Origin: Durusdinium trenchii
Lineage: Eukaryota; Sar; Dinophyceae; Suessiales; Symbiodiniaceae
Length of the DNA stretch: 64,000 nt
Assembly (NCBI GenBank): GCA_963970005.1
Contig: CAXAMN010005258.1
Span: 270,546 to 334,545 of the forward strand
Direction of reading: 5' to 3'
Position 1 is the stretch's first letter. Each line of letters starts with the position of its first letter. Positions 31,622 to 42,053 of the stretch are shown here, piece by piece. The position numbers and the translations under genes are program-made. The notes under the pieces are model-generated. The model saw only the letters and a list, made by a program, of their open reading frames with translations, was not told where the DNA came from and did no database searches.

Positions 31622-31640
31622 CTCTCTCTCTCTCTTCCTT
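31574..31640 (+). repeat. (TTTC)n and (TC)n microsatellite
   Basis: Pure TTTC units followed by TC units. Lys/Arg/Glu-rich minus-strand frames across it are artefacts. Confidence 0.95.
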
Positions 31641-31983
31641 CTGCACGCATGCCACCACGGAAAAAATCCCACCATACATTGTTTCGGCATTTTGCGGCAG
31701 TGTAGACCTCGGACTCTTATATGTGGTGCTTTGATGTTTCCTGGGAGGCCCCCTAACCATGATAGAATGAATTGTTGCAAAATCCTGTGGCAACCCCAGG
31801 TATAGTCTAAGAAGAAATGCGAAAGCGATCATAAATCCTTAATCAATCTTAATCATATTGACAATGTCGGCCAGGAGAAGGAATGATTGATTCCTAAGAT
31901 TATCAATCCCAATTGTAAGGTCCCCCACAAAGAGCCTAGGACACTTAGGCACGTGGAATTCAAAGACTTTTTCTTCAGCTCAG

Positions 31984-32052
31984 GCCACTTCGCTCTCCTG
32001 GATGCTGGAGCGCTTGGTTTGGGAGCTTCCTGCGCGCCGCACGCACTCCCGG
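31984..32052 (+). CDS. Probable 69-bp exon, perhaps of the helical-repeat gene
   Basis: Acceptor CAGCTCAG, donor GTGAGT, exactly 23 codons: ATSLSWMLERLVWELPARRT and HSR. The Leu-Ser-Trp pattern and high G/C at third positions fit a repeat helix but lack the clear DLS...WA signature. Another frame is also open and mildly plausible. Confidence 0.4.
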
Positions 32053-32458
32053 GTGAGTCAGGAGCTCAGGGGTGCAGATGAGGAGACCAAGTACAGATGA
32101 TTGGCTGATCTGAGTCAAGGAGTCTTTGGGCTGTTGCCAAAACATACCAAAACCAAGCCAACAGCCCAAAGTTGGTTTTGAGTTGATGTTAAGTCTTCCC
32201 CCACGTGTTGCGTTGTCTTGTCGATTGTCCCATGTTTGAGTGTTCACTCTCAAGACACTCCAGATAGGGCAAGCTCTCACATTGACAAGGGCATACTGAG
32301 CTTATAGCCCCCCCAGTCTGACAATACTCTTGAGAATTTGCTTGGGTCAGTGGTGATGTTATGAGATGATGTTGATGGAACTGAGGCCGGCAAGCAGTAG
32401 TGTGTGTTTTTTGCTTCCACTCCCGGACCTCAGGGTGACCATTTCCACTTTCTGGCAG

Positions 32459-32651
32459 CTCCCGCAATGAGGTGGGCCCATTCCTGGAGGCTCACCTCAA
32501 CGTCCGCCGCCACCGAGTAGAAAGAGATGCCAAAGCTGGCTCAAGACACGGCTGGTTGGATTTTCGACCATCTTGGAAGGTTAAGGGGTCATCAACCCTC
32601 CAAGAGAAATATCGAGAGGTGAGGCGCATGAGATCCATCCTGAGTCACTGA
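32459..32651 (+). CDS. Probable terminal exon, basic C-terminus
   Basis: After TTTCTGGCAG a frame without ATG reads SRNEVGPFLEAHLNVRRHRV, ERDAKAGSRHGWLDFRPSWK and ends EKYREVRRMRSILSH with TGA 32649-32651. It looks protein-like and basic and could close the helical-repeat gene; a RAP domain signature is not evident. Phase with the 69-bp exon does not match. Confidence 0.4.
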
Positions 32652-34480
32652 GCTGTTTTTTTGGGGGAACCTGCACTTGTGCAAACTGAGAGAGTCATCA
32701 CTTTGGTTATTTTTTGTACCTATGATGTCTACAAAGGTGTGGATAGTTGCGCCTCGTTGTGCCTGAGGGTTCTGCACCGGGCTTCGCATGAAATGAGCCA
32801 TTTTGCTCCCAGAGGAGTCGGGGGGGTGCCCACCGAACTGGACGCCATGGACGCGCTGGCCTTTGTGGGACCGAGCTGCTGAGCTCTCCGTAGATGGCAC
32901 CACCTGTATGGCATTCGGAAACATTGGGTGATTGTTCCAACACCGACACCTCTTGTTGTTAAAAAACGACCAAGGAAATATGTAGTTGTTATATATAGAT
33001 AGTGCATGCGTTGCCTAGTAACTAGTATGACCCCAACAGCGCCTAAGGCTTACCACAGCAGCAGTTGCTGCCATCGGCACCACACATTCGGGGAAGCCAG
33101 GCACCTTCGCCTCAGCCGTGGCATGCTCAGCATAATCGAAACTAAACAACAAAATACAACATATTCACTGCAGAATCACAAGAGTAACAAAAACGGAGAG
33201 CTTTTCTTCATCCGGCTCGTTGGGCCTTCAAATTCGATTCTCGTGCTTAACCAAAAGCTTTTGGCGAATGCGTGGCATGAAGCTTTGGCGGACCCATGAC
33301 GCTCACAAGCTGACATGGGGCCGGCCTTACCACTAGTGTCAGTTCTTGTTGAATTGTTCACTGAAAAAAATGCCTTCGCCGTTGATCCTTGGCTTTGGAC
33401 GGCGATTTCGCCGGACTTGTTGATGCCTACGACGCTTCTCCACATCCATCCGTCTCCGAGGTCCAGCGGTCTCATTCCCTTGGCCTCTGCGGCCACTGTG
33501 TTCGTGGCTGCAAGGATGAGGACCCGCCAGGCTTAAACGATGGTATTCAATCTGAGGAAATCAGCCGTACCACTTTGGATATACATAAGCATTATATATT
33601 AATATATATATATATGTGTGTGTATTGTTTGACAGCCGAGTCTCTGACAATCCGTGTGTATATATATATATATACATACATATATATATATATAATATCT
33701 GTATATAAACGAACTATAAACATATTTACAGTTTATATACACATATGTGTGATTCTGTGTGTGTGCAGAATTCATGTGGATCTTTCTGAAGGAGTCACAT
33801 CCTTGTGACAGGTGAAGACGGTGATGTATGAGAGCCAAAGTAACGTCGCTGCTGAGCCATATGGAGCTGCATTGGTCGGGATATGGGTATGATGTATGTC
33901 AGAAACAGGCAACATACATACAGTGGTTTCAGAGTAGATTGTGCAATCCCCAAAAGGCGGTTTATATGGACCCCCCTTTTACAAAACATCTTTGGTTTGT
34001 GGCATCTATCCTGAAACCACTGTAGAGAAGGACATCTCGAGATGTTGCTTTGGGTTTGGGATGCCTGAGGGGGTACTAGGTAGATAGGGTGGAGGGATGT
34101 GCGTTAGTTCACAAACGTTCTTGTTTCGTGACAGAATTTTCGCTCTTTCCTTGATTTCGCCCGGCATTCGCTTTTCTTCCCAAGGTCCGAGGGTTGCTGG
34201 GAAACATGGATGTTCCCATCAGGCATCCTGTTCATCAGGCATCCTGTTCATGCATGGAGTTAATACTGTTCAGTATCCTGTTCAGGCACCGATGTTTTGA
34301 CTTTTTGGACTTAATTTGTTCATCGGCATGGTTGGACCCATCTTGGAGCACATATTCATTGCCAGTCCTGAGGGCTGAGCTGGGCGATTTGATGCACAGG
34401 TGCACCAGATTCATGCTATACTAATTTGTGTATATGTCTTGCTTGTTCCCGCCTTGTTCCATCAATTGTGGCACCCAAGA
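32652..34480. other. Mostly non-coding stretch
   Basis: A coding-like patch near 33383-33535 (open in two frames, ending MRTRQA or continuing through HCVRGCKDEDPPG) could be an exon but cannot be assigned. AT microsatellites lie at 33594-33618 and 33658-33695. A 16-base tandem duplication (ATCAGGCATCCTGTTC) lies near 34217-34250. Confidence 0.4.
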
Positions 34481-34698
34481 GTGCCCGCGGGTTTCAAGGA
34501 GACAACTGGCAAGTACACAAAGCTCGTGCAAGAGGATCGGATGATCACCGTTGAGGCGCCCGCCGCGGGCGGACTCGTCGGGATCCCAGTCCGGCTTCGC
34601 ACGGACTGGTCACGGTCGGACGGCGAAAGGAGTCCAACTTGCGCTACGCTGGCGCTGCTCTCATCCTGCTCATTGGCATCTACAAGCAGCTCGGCTGA
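34481..34698 (+). CDS. Coding block ending in a C-terminal membrane segment, with a frame change
   Basis: The first part reads VPAGFKETTGKYTKLVQEDR, MITVEAPAAGGLVGIPVRLR with strong G/C third positions. From about 34600 the best-biased frame is another one: VGRRKESNLRYAGAALILLI then GIYKQLG and TGA 34696-34698. The second part is a basic stretch, a hydrophobic run of about 12 residues and a short tail, like a C-terminal membrane anchor. The switch means either a frameshift (pseudogene or assembly error) or a missed splice. Family unknown. Confidence 0.45.
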
Positions 34699-34826
34699 CG
34701 TGATGCACAAAGAAAAAACACATGTGTTCGTGTGTGTGTGTGTGTGCCTACAGTGGCCTCCGCACCACTGGACAAGTCAACATCCCCTGGCCCTTATCGC
34801 AAAAAGAAAACAGATAAAGAAAACAG

Positions 34827-34929
34827 GTATGTGGGCATGATGTCTGCTGGGGTCTTCAACTACACCTCCATCGCCGCCGACGCTGCGGCTGCTTGGGCGG
34901 TCTTCGAGTCAGGCCGCCAATCTCTCTGA
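34827..34929 (+). CDS. Terminal exon, unrecognised protein
   Basis: After GAAAACAG the frame reads YVGMMSAGVFNYTSIAADAA, AAWAVFESGRQSL and TGA. Third positions from Thr onward are nearly all G/C. Ala-rich helix near the C-terminus. It may belong to the same locus as 34481-34698, although that block already ends in a stop. Confidence 0.45.
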
Positions 34930-35380
34930 GGCCGTGGGGGTTGGGCGCAGGAACTCGTGTTATGTCATATGTCCAGGTCCTCCTTGAAACTTTCCCTGAC
35001 CACTGCGATTTGGATTTCCTCTTGGCTGAAGGAGTGGTTGTGGGGTAAGGAATGTTGAGTTATTTTCATTTTGGTGGAAGGTTATAGAAACAACTAGACA
35101 GAAAATGGACCTCGATCTCCTTATTTGCACATTCAGTTTCATTCAGGTGCCTTTGGCTGCGTTTCTGATGCTGTTCCAAATGAGTTTGGTTTAAACGAGC
35201 AAAGTCAAAGGTGTTTAAGTGGATTTGATGGGCAAATATACCCCTTTGTCGAACTCAGTTCTACTATGAAATGTTCTTACACCCTCATTCCACCACCGCC
35301 GCCACTTCCTCAAAAAACAGTTTCCTAGCTCTTCAGGATGCGTGCTCGCCTTACGCTGGAATCTGGATAAACCGTTCTCA

Positions 35381-35509
35381 ATGACTCAGCCACCTGCGGA
35401 GTACAAAGGCTTTCTGAGCAAGACGCTTGGAGGATTCAACGTGAAAATTTCCCGAGTCTTTGAAAGGTTATCCCGAGTCAAGCGCTCGATTTTGTTGTAC
35501 AAGCTGTAG
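35381..35509 (+). CDS. Small open frame, 42 codons
   Basis: ATG to TAG reads MTQPPAEYKGFLSKTLGGFN, VKISRVFERLSRVKRSILLY and KL. It reads like protein with a basic helix, but there is no family match and no supporting splice site; it could be an exon or chance. Confidence 0.3.
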   Translation: MTQPPAEYKGFLSKTLGGFNVKISRVFERLSRVKRSILLYKL

Positions 35510-35882
35510 TTTTTGGACAACAACTGCGAAAAGAGACGGGACATCAACAGCACAGCAAAGGGGAGAGCAGTTATTTTTGTTGAACCACTTAAGTATGGAG
35601 CTGATTTTTTTTGTGGATGCGTCATTGGACCCGTCCAAGATGCACTCAAGTACATGCCATCACAGGCTCGCGCACATCCCGGCCGACGTCGCTGAAGGGA
35701 CATTGTTCAGTCAAACAGTTGAGGGCATAGGGGTTCGGAGCTGAAAACTCGATAATCTTATATAACATATTTTAACTCACGTTAAGGGCATAGGGGTCCG
35801 CAAGATTTCTTCACTTTGGGATTAGGCCACCTTTAGGTCACGAATCCCCAGGCCCAAAAGAACACATTCATAACGTCACATG

Positions 35883-36032
35883 GGGGTGCCCACGTGGTGA
35901 AAGCGAGGAAGAGGCTGCAGGCGCTGCAGCTGGGTGGCCCTTCCGCGCTGGTGGGCGCTTTGGTTGCCACGGTGGCGGCTGCAGTGAACGGAGAGCTGGC
36001 AGCCGTGGCGGGGACCAAGCGGGGTTGGAGAG
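35883..36032 (+). CDS. Ala/Val-rich exon, unrecognised protein
   Basis: Reads GAHVVKARKRLQALQLGGPS, ALVGALVATVAAAVNGELAA and VAGTKRGW, with a GTGATG donor after GGAGAG. Strong G/C third positions. The ALVGALVATVAAAV run could be a membrane helix. A longer minus-strand open frame across the same DNA is a shadow of this bias. Confidence 0.45.
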
Positions 36033-38917
36033 GTGATGGATGGGGTTTACTGGGGTGATAGATAGCCAAGTGTAGTGGTGAGAGCATGAACTGATGTTGT
36101 TTGCAGTTGCTGTCATGTTGTAATGATGTCATCATGTACGGTATTTGAAGAAAACTATGCATGGCTCGGCTAGACTTGAGACCGGCCGTGTTCCAATGAG
36201 AAGCACGTGAGAAATGATGATTGTATAGGAAGGGTAGGAGGGGTCTCCCTTTATGTGCTGATAGCATCCGATAGCGAGGGTTGATGGGATTTGATGGGTA
36301 CAGTAGACATCCATGTGGTCGAGGGCAAAACATTAGGATAGCTGCAGAGAAAGATGGGAACGCGACCATGGTATTCTCAATGGCTTCTGTGAGGGAGAGC
36401 TAGCATGCAGCCACACAGCGTGAGCTAGCCAGCCAAGCCGAATCGGCGTTTCGGCAGGTTCCGACACTTCAAGGTTGCGGAGCCATTGGCCTCATCTCAG
36501 TCGTTATCGCTCAGGTCGTGAAACGACTTGAAAAATAGAGCCATCCGGGTGGGTTGTGTCACATGTGTATGCTTCTATTTGTTCGGTGAAGGTAACAGGT
36601 TCAGAGGACCAATGGCAGATTCTGGCGGTTGGTGTTCGCCCGTCAACACAGCCAGAGCTCGGAGGATGTCGGATGTGCAACACATCGCAATAACACAGTT
36701 TTACAACCAATTTTCGGGCTTCCGGAGCGTGTCTCCAGGCCCTTCTTTCGAGGCGGGCCCCAAAACACGAGTCGCAGCTTCTCTCAAACAAGAAAGGTTT
36801 ATATTAAAGTTTGCACTCCTACTGTTTACGCCCAGTGCTTCCCTTTGGCATCAGTTTTGATGATGTGAGTCTCTGGTGGTTGTGACCAATTCGCAGTCAG
36901 GAATAATGCAAGCACCGTTTCAGGTAGATACGGATACTGGCTTTTTGCAATGGTGGATAGGCACCCAGCAAAAAGTGGCAGCACACAACCCCCTTTGTAG
37001 GGGCAGAGTGGTCGAGAGGGTGAAGGTAGTTTTAAGATTACATTGCTGCTGTGGCCTCTTGGGGCCCTGGCGCCAAAGCCGGCTCAGCGGGCTCGCTCAA
37101 AGCTTGGCCCTGGATATGTGATGCGGCCCAGGGAATCGTTCCCTCAGCCAGCGGAAGAGTCCAGGTTGAGAGTTTGAGAAGTCAAAGGCCGCAAAACTTC
37201 TTGTGCATCAACTCGGCAGCAGGTTTGAGATGGAGCGTGGGAGACCTGTTTGTGTTGTGAAGTATTTGTTTCAGCTTCGGACCTGAGGATTGCAAGTGGC
37301 CACCTGTCTAGTGAGCATATCATGGCGGTGTGAGAGGTTTTGACACACTTCTCGCAGCCGGGCTCGAATGGGCCCGGCATTAGCTTGTCATGGATGGGTC
37401 CACAGGCAAGGACAGGAGGGTAAGTTGTGACAAGCATGTTTCCTTCACTCATTTATCATGTGAATCTCAGCGGCACCCTTGAGAAAGCACTTGTACTTGA
37501 TCCTGTTGGTTGGAGACCTTTCAACAAACACAAGTGTGTTCCGTAGTATTGGAATGTAAGATGGGCCTTTAATTGAGGTCAGAAGTGTGCTAGGTTGAGA
37601 AGCCAGAGCACTGAAGGGATGAATGTGGGTGGAAGTCCCCCCCTTTGAGCAGATGTCCAGATCTGACTGCAGGGAGCTTCATCGTTTGCATGTTTGATGT
37701 GAAAAAAAGGTGCATGCTTCCACAAAGTTCCAAATTGAACGGATCTCGAGAGGTTGTGCTGTGGGCTTTTACAAGCTGCTTGAAGCATGGCTGCCCAACC
37801 GCTCGCCAGTGCAAGAGGAGCAGCTTGAGCTTGCAATTGGAAGAGTTGGGGGGGAGCATTCCACCCTCCTGAAGATCTCACAGAAACATACAGAAACCTT
37901 TTTGCAAATTTGGCAGGAAAGTCCATCGTTTGCAGATGTTTGCAGGTGCTGCATGTTTCTAAGGCCGTTTAGCTCTACCTCCCCGCAAACAAAAGTAAAA
38001 AGTGAGTGAGCTTCATTGTGTTTTGCTTTCCCATTCTTGAGATGTCTTGAGCCACAGGAAAGAAGGAAAGAACCAGTATTCCGTCGATCCCAGGTTTCCT
38101 CAAGTTTGCAAGATCGCATCCTTACTGGAGCCCGAGCTCTATATGGCTCAGGCAGGTTCTGGCTTAGCGGTTCGATCGGGACACCGAAACACGTGCGATC
38201 GCCTTTTGTTTAGCCGGCCTCTGGCTTGTAACAGTTGGTGCCCACAGGCCCGCACGCCAGACCTGTGTGAGCCAGGCAGTAAGGGCTCATCAGCTCAAAG
38301 AGTTGCACAAGTCGACCAACGCAAGCTGTGAGCAGGCCAATTCGTTGGGCCAATTCGTGCTCCGACCTCACACTATAGCGATGGCGTGCGTGGGCGAGGG
38401 CGATGGCCGCGAACGTTGTGAATGTGTGATACGTGTGGTAGCACTTGAATCTCAGAAGCATAGGAGCTGCCGATGTGAAGATGGACTGCATGAACCAGAT
38501 GAACCTGTGAATTGTGCGAATTTTGTAAGAAGAACTTGCGGTACGCAACAGGCTCCCTACCAGCACAGCTTTTGTCCAGTCTTTTGTTCATTTTGATATA
38601 TTTTGATTGTCCCAGCTGTCAGCACTTGGAGGTTTTGCCAACGAGTGGTAGGCAGCATAATCCGGATGCTCAGACGCACTTGGTGCAGCCATTCCCACTT
38701 AGACGGGTAGATATCCGTAACATGTTTGGTGTTAAAGCACCGGGAAGATATTCCAACATGTCAAACTGTGGTTCCTAACACTCAAACAGTTTCAAAAAGG
38801 AACTGAAACGGAATGAAAACATGAAGAACATTGAAAACAAAACACCTTTACAAGCACACTTTTGATCTTGGAGTTGGATCAATCCCACACTCTGCATCCA
38901 ACATCCTCGTCTACCAG
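36033..38917. other. Mostly non-coding stretch
   Basis: A weak coding-like piece near 38110-38200 (KIASLLEPELYMAQAGSGLA) lacks clear splice signals. Nothing else could be supported. Confidence 0.4.
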
Positions 38918-39115
38918 GCCGACTTCGACACTGGAGACCTGGTGGTCTTAGGCGAGGTGCCTGGCTCGGCCTCCGGCGCGGCCGCGGTGGTGTGTGAGAT
39001 GACGCCCTTGGACTGCCGCGTGGCGGTGCTCGACCCCTCGCGGAGCTCCAAGGTGGCAGAGACGCCCAGCTGCACGGGCCGCGGGGCTGACGCGGCTGAA
39101 GTGGCCGGGGGGTGA
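38918..39115 (+). CDS. Terminal exon, acidic protein of unknown family
   Basis: Acceptor CTACCAG, then 65 codons in phase 0 and TGA: ADFDTGDLVVLGEVPGSASG, AAAVVCEMTPLDCRVAVLDP, SRSSKVAETPSCTGRGADAA and EVAGG. The high G/C at third positions and exact phase make this a firm exon. The middle alternates Val and Leu like beta strands, and no catalytic motif is visible. Confidence 0.55.
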   Translation, partial: ADFDTGDLVVLGEVPGSASGAAAVVCEMTPLDCRVAVLDPSRSSKVAETPSCTGRGADAAEVAGG

Positions 39116-39476
39116 ATGGCGATGGAACCTAGGAAGTAGATAGGAAAGGAGATCCCCTCCAAAAAGGTGTTGGAAATTTCCTGGAAATGGTTCTATTTAC
39201 ACACCAGCAGTTCAGCAGTTCCAACGAAGGGTGTAGGAGGATAGGGTGCCCAAGTGGGTGCCCAATATCCGCTCACTTCGGGACTAAAGCCCATTCCTTT
39301 GACCCATGTCACGTCAGAAGCATCCAAGTCCTGCCCCTAGAATCAAATTGCAAGTTGTTTAGCCTCACCACCAGTCAACAAGGAAGCCCGGTTGCAGTCC
39401 CAAGTGAGATGCTTTTGTTGTGGATGCGGATCCCAGATTTTTCCTGTATGTGTTAATTATATACATCCTCTTGATG

Positions 39477-39570
39477 AGACTAGTAGCGTCCTTGCTGCTA
39501 GTAGCGATGCCTTTGTTGCGTTCGTAGCTTCGCAAGGCCAGGAGCTACGTTCGTCGGGTCCTTGCTAATG
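39477..39570. repeat. CTAGTAG-type interspersed repeat with CGTTCGTAG variant
   Basis: CTAGTAGCGTCCTTGCTGCT, CTAGTAGCGATGCC and then GCGTTCGTAGCTTCGCAAGG and GAGCTACGTTCGTCGG, in which the CTAGTAG core is replaced by a CGAACG-type core. A similar variant occurs at 28418-28475. Confidence 0.75.
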
Positions 39571-39600
39571 ATTCATTGTGGGCCCATCCCTGGGCTGGTT

Positions 39601-39800
39601 CCTTCATGTTCCTTCGTCCGAGGACCTACGTCAAGTCCTCGGACCTGCGTTTGATCCACCGCGACTGGCGTATCGGCCGGCGCCACATCATTGGCGGTTT
39701 GCAGTCCTCACGGATGAAGCACCTGAATGGGCTCAGTGCCAGCGTGAGGGAACACCGAAGATATGGGCACCCCTGCTTCGTTCCCAAGCCGGAGCGGTGA
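39601..39800 (+). CDS. Exon A of a possibly duplicated unknown gene (copy 1)
   Basis: Reads RPRTYVKSSDLRLIHRDWRI, GRRHIIGGLQSSRMKHLNGL, SASVREHRRYGHPCFVPKPE and R before TGA. Codon bias is strong. HRDWRIGRRHIIGGLQSS has a close counterpart (HSDWRLGTRVVLGGLQSS) at 46.64 kb, at similar distance from a shared LLEPRFL exon. The stop at the end may be read through by an earlier donor. No family recognised. Confidence 0.55.
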
Positions 39801-40047
39801 CAGTTGGGTGACAGTCGGCTGGCCAGTCCTGCAGTTGTGCTTCGAAAACAGGGTCTCGAGTTGAAATAGGTGGGCATGGAATGGTAAAGGTGTCTGGAAC
39901 ATGTTGGAAAAAGGTGAGGAAAGAAGCCAGATGATCGGTTTCCCATGGCTTGCCAATGTTCTTCCTGGCTTTCCACCACTGCACGCCCCAAAACACTGCC
40001 CTCGTCACCCATGTCACTTGGCCCTTCGGGTCTATAGTCTATCGCAG

Positions 40048-40143
40048 GAGTCCGACGATCAGAAGTTACGCCTTTGCGTCCGCTGGGAGCACGAGGGCGC
40101 CAGTGGCGCATTGCTGCTAGAGCCTCGCTTCCTCACCCCCTGT
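40048..40143 (+). CDS. Exon B of the possibly duplicated unknown gene (copy 1)
   Basis: Acceptor ATCGCAG, then 32 codons: ESDDQKLRLCVRWEHEGASG, ALLLEPRFLTPC, with a GTAGCC donor. ALLLEPRFL recurs as AVLLEPRFL at 47.3 kb and loosely as ELLLSPRYL at 54.55 kb. Confidence 0.5.
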
Positions 40144-40269
40144 GTAGCCTGGCCATGGTGGTTTTTTGTATGTTTTTGTGAGTGCATATCTTAATACGGA
40201 GATGGCCCAACCAATGGGTTTTGATCATTTTTGATCTAGTTTCCTTCTTCCAGGGGGGTTCAAACCCAG

Positions 40270-40395
40270 GTCGAGAGGCCCGAGGAGGAGGAGGACAAGA
40301 CCTTGCTGACAGCGAAAAGACGCCTTCACCTCCAGGCAGTCGAGTTTGACCTGACTCGGGCGGATGTGGGATGCTTTTTCTTAAGGAAAGGATGA
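40270..40395 (+). CDS. Terminal exon C following the A and B exons
   Basis: Acceptor AACCCAG, then 41 codons and TGA in phase 0: VERPEEEEDKTLLTAKRRLH, LQAVEFDLTRADVGCFFLRK and G. Acidic start, basic helix, mixed end. G/C third positions are strong. It probably closes the gene containing exons A and B. Confidence 0.5.
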   Translation, partial: VERPEEEEDKTLLTAKRRLHLQAVEFDLTRADVGCFFLRKG

Positions 40396-40607
40396 AGCAA
40401 TGGCAGGACCTGCCGGTTTGCGGGGGGTGATGGCCTCAACTGTGAAGGGTGAGCAATTTTGGAATTCCAGGGGCCAATGCATAAAGAACATTAAAGAACC
40501 ACATTGCTCCATTCTGATAGGAGAGGCATGTCATTGTTTGTTCGTTGTGATTGTAGTGATAGATGTGACTCTGCACCACTTTGCACGACGAAATCCATTC
40601 TTCCCAG

Positions 40608-40757
40608 GCAGCTGCGACCGCAGCACCTTCAAAACTTCCAGAAGCTCTTGAAGCACTTAAGACGCAGCCGCAGACACAGCCGCAGCCGCAGCCATTGCAA
40701 GCCACCAGCGTCGCACCCATCGAGGGCGCGATCGATGAAGTGGAGCCGAGGATTTGT
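40608..40757 (+). CDS. Gln/Pro-rich exon, unrecognised protein
   Basis: Acceptor TCTTCCCAG, then [40 protein letters not shown] and AIDEVEPRI. The (Gln-Pro/Thr)n stretch is a low-complexity linker. It lies 213 bases after the stop of exon C, so it belongs to the next gene or to an alternative end. Confidence 0.45.
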
Positions 40758-40999
40758 CACGTCTCCAATGCGCCTGGGGCTGTGAATCCAGGAGTGGGGA
40801 TGAGGTGGACAAGTTATTGTTCATATGGTTTTCCGGCTATCAACGGGATGAAGTACACTTAGTAGTACACCAGCTCCTTTCGGTGCGAGATCGACCGCCA
40901 AGTTCGCCAGGTCCAGAAAAGCCGACCCATGAGCAGCCACGACTCACGATGTTAGAGAAGAAACGCGCACTCTTTGGAGTTGAAGGATTGTAATTCTGT

Positions 41000-41920
41000 A
41001 GCGGTGATCTCCTAGAAGTGGGGATACCGTGAAAAGCAGCCTTAGGGGATTGCAGATCTTCGCCAAGCGAAGCATCAATCTACCTTGAACCATGTCTCAG
41101 CTGCTCGGTTTTCTCATGGGTGTGGCTGATCAGGTGATTGTTATTGTCCCAACTTCTGGACATACGAAGTTCTTTTAGGATCAGAAACCATGACGACCCC
41201 TTACTAAAACCAAGACAACTGCTACCGCATGCTACCGCATGCTACAGCTCAGTTCTGGAAATTAAAAAGACCTGGCTTTTGTTGTGCAACCCGTCTACAT
41301 ATATTTTTGTATTATAAACACTGTTGTGTAGTATGTTTCATGATCTTCAAACGGCACCAACTTTTGCCGGGTACATTCTTTAGTGAATGTGAAAAGACAC
41401 CGCTACCAAAAGCGATGCCGTTTTAGGGGTTGCAAAGATGTGCTCAAAATCCATGGACGGGAAAAGACGCCGTTTGGACTCCTAAAGATGCCGTTTGGAA
41501 GCCTTAAAAAAACGCTGTCGTTGTTTTGTTTCTTCCGGTTTCATTCCGCCTGGTCACAACATGTCACAACCAAAAACCGCGGTGCTTGGGAAAAGACAAA
41601 GTAACGGCATTGTTCCCAAGATCCAGGTGTATATCATAATATGTTTGGAGGGTTCTGGCAAAGCTTTTAAAATCGTTTTGGTGGCCCATGGGCAGGGTTT
41701 TAATCCCATCATCGAACTTGTGGATGAACACATCTTAAGTGCCTTGCTGTTTCTTCATGTTTCTTCTGTCCCACTTGGTGCATCCGATGTCACCAAACTC
41801 TCCAGGTGGAAAGCTTAACTCCTATGCCTCCGAACTGCTCTGGCACCTTCCTTGGCGCACTCTCCTGGCTCGTGGGCGCGTCACTTGGCAAAGCGGAACA
41901 AGAATTGCCATAGCACCTTA
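41000..41920. other. Non-coding stretch
   Basis: No exon could be supported. An open frame at 41739-41990 runs into a repeat copy and lacks bias. Confidence 0.4.
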
Positions 41921-41923
41921 CTG

Positions 41924-42053
41924 CCTCCAACCTACTTGCGATGGCCTCCACCTAATAGCGTCCTTGCTCCTAGTAGCTTCTTGTTCCTAGTAGTAAGGCC
42001 AGGAGCTACTAGTAGCGATGCTCTTTGTTCCTAGTAGCATTCTTGCTCCTCAG
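41924..42053. repeat. CTAGTAG-type interspersed repeat joining both unit classes
   Basis: Contains both GCGATGGCCTCCACCTAATA units (the complement of the GGAGGCCATCGC class) and CTAGTAGCTTCTTGTTC and GTAAGGCCAGGAGCTACTAG units, which shows the two classes belong to one family. Confidence 0.8.

Noticed and set aside
31354..31832. Lys/Arg/Glu-rich and Phe/Leu/Ser-rich frames
   Set aside because: Produced by the (TTTC)n and (TC)n tract.
35833..36369. 178-codon minus-strand open frame
   Set aside because: Its GC-rich part is the complement of the plus-strand exon at 35883-36032, which has better codon bias; the rest is AT-rich and unbiased.
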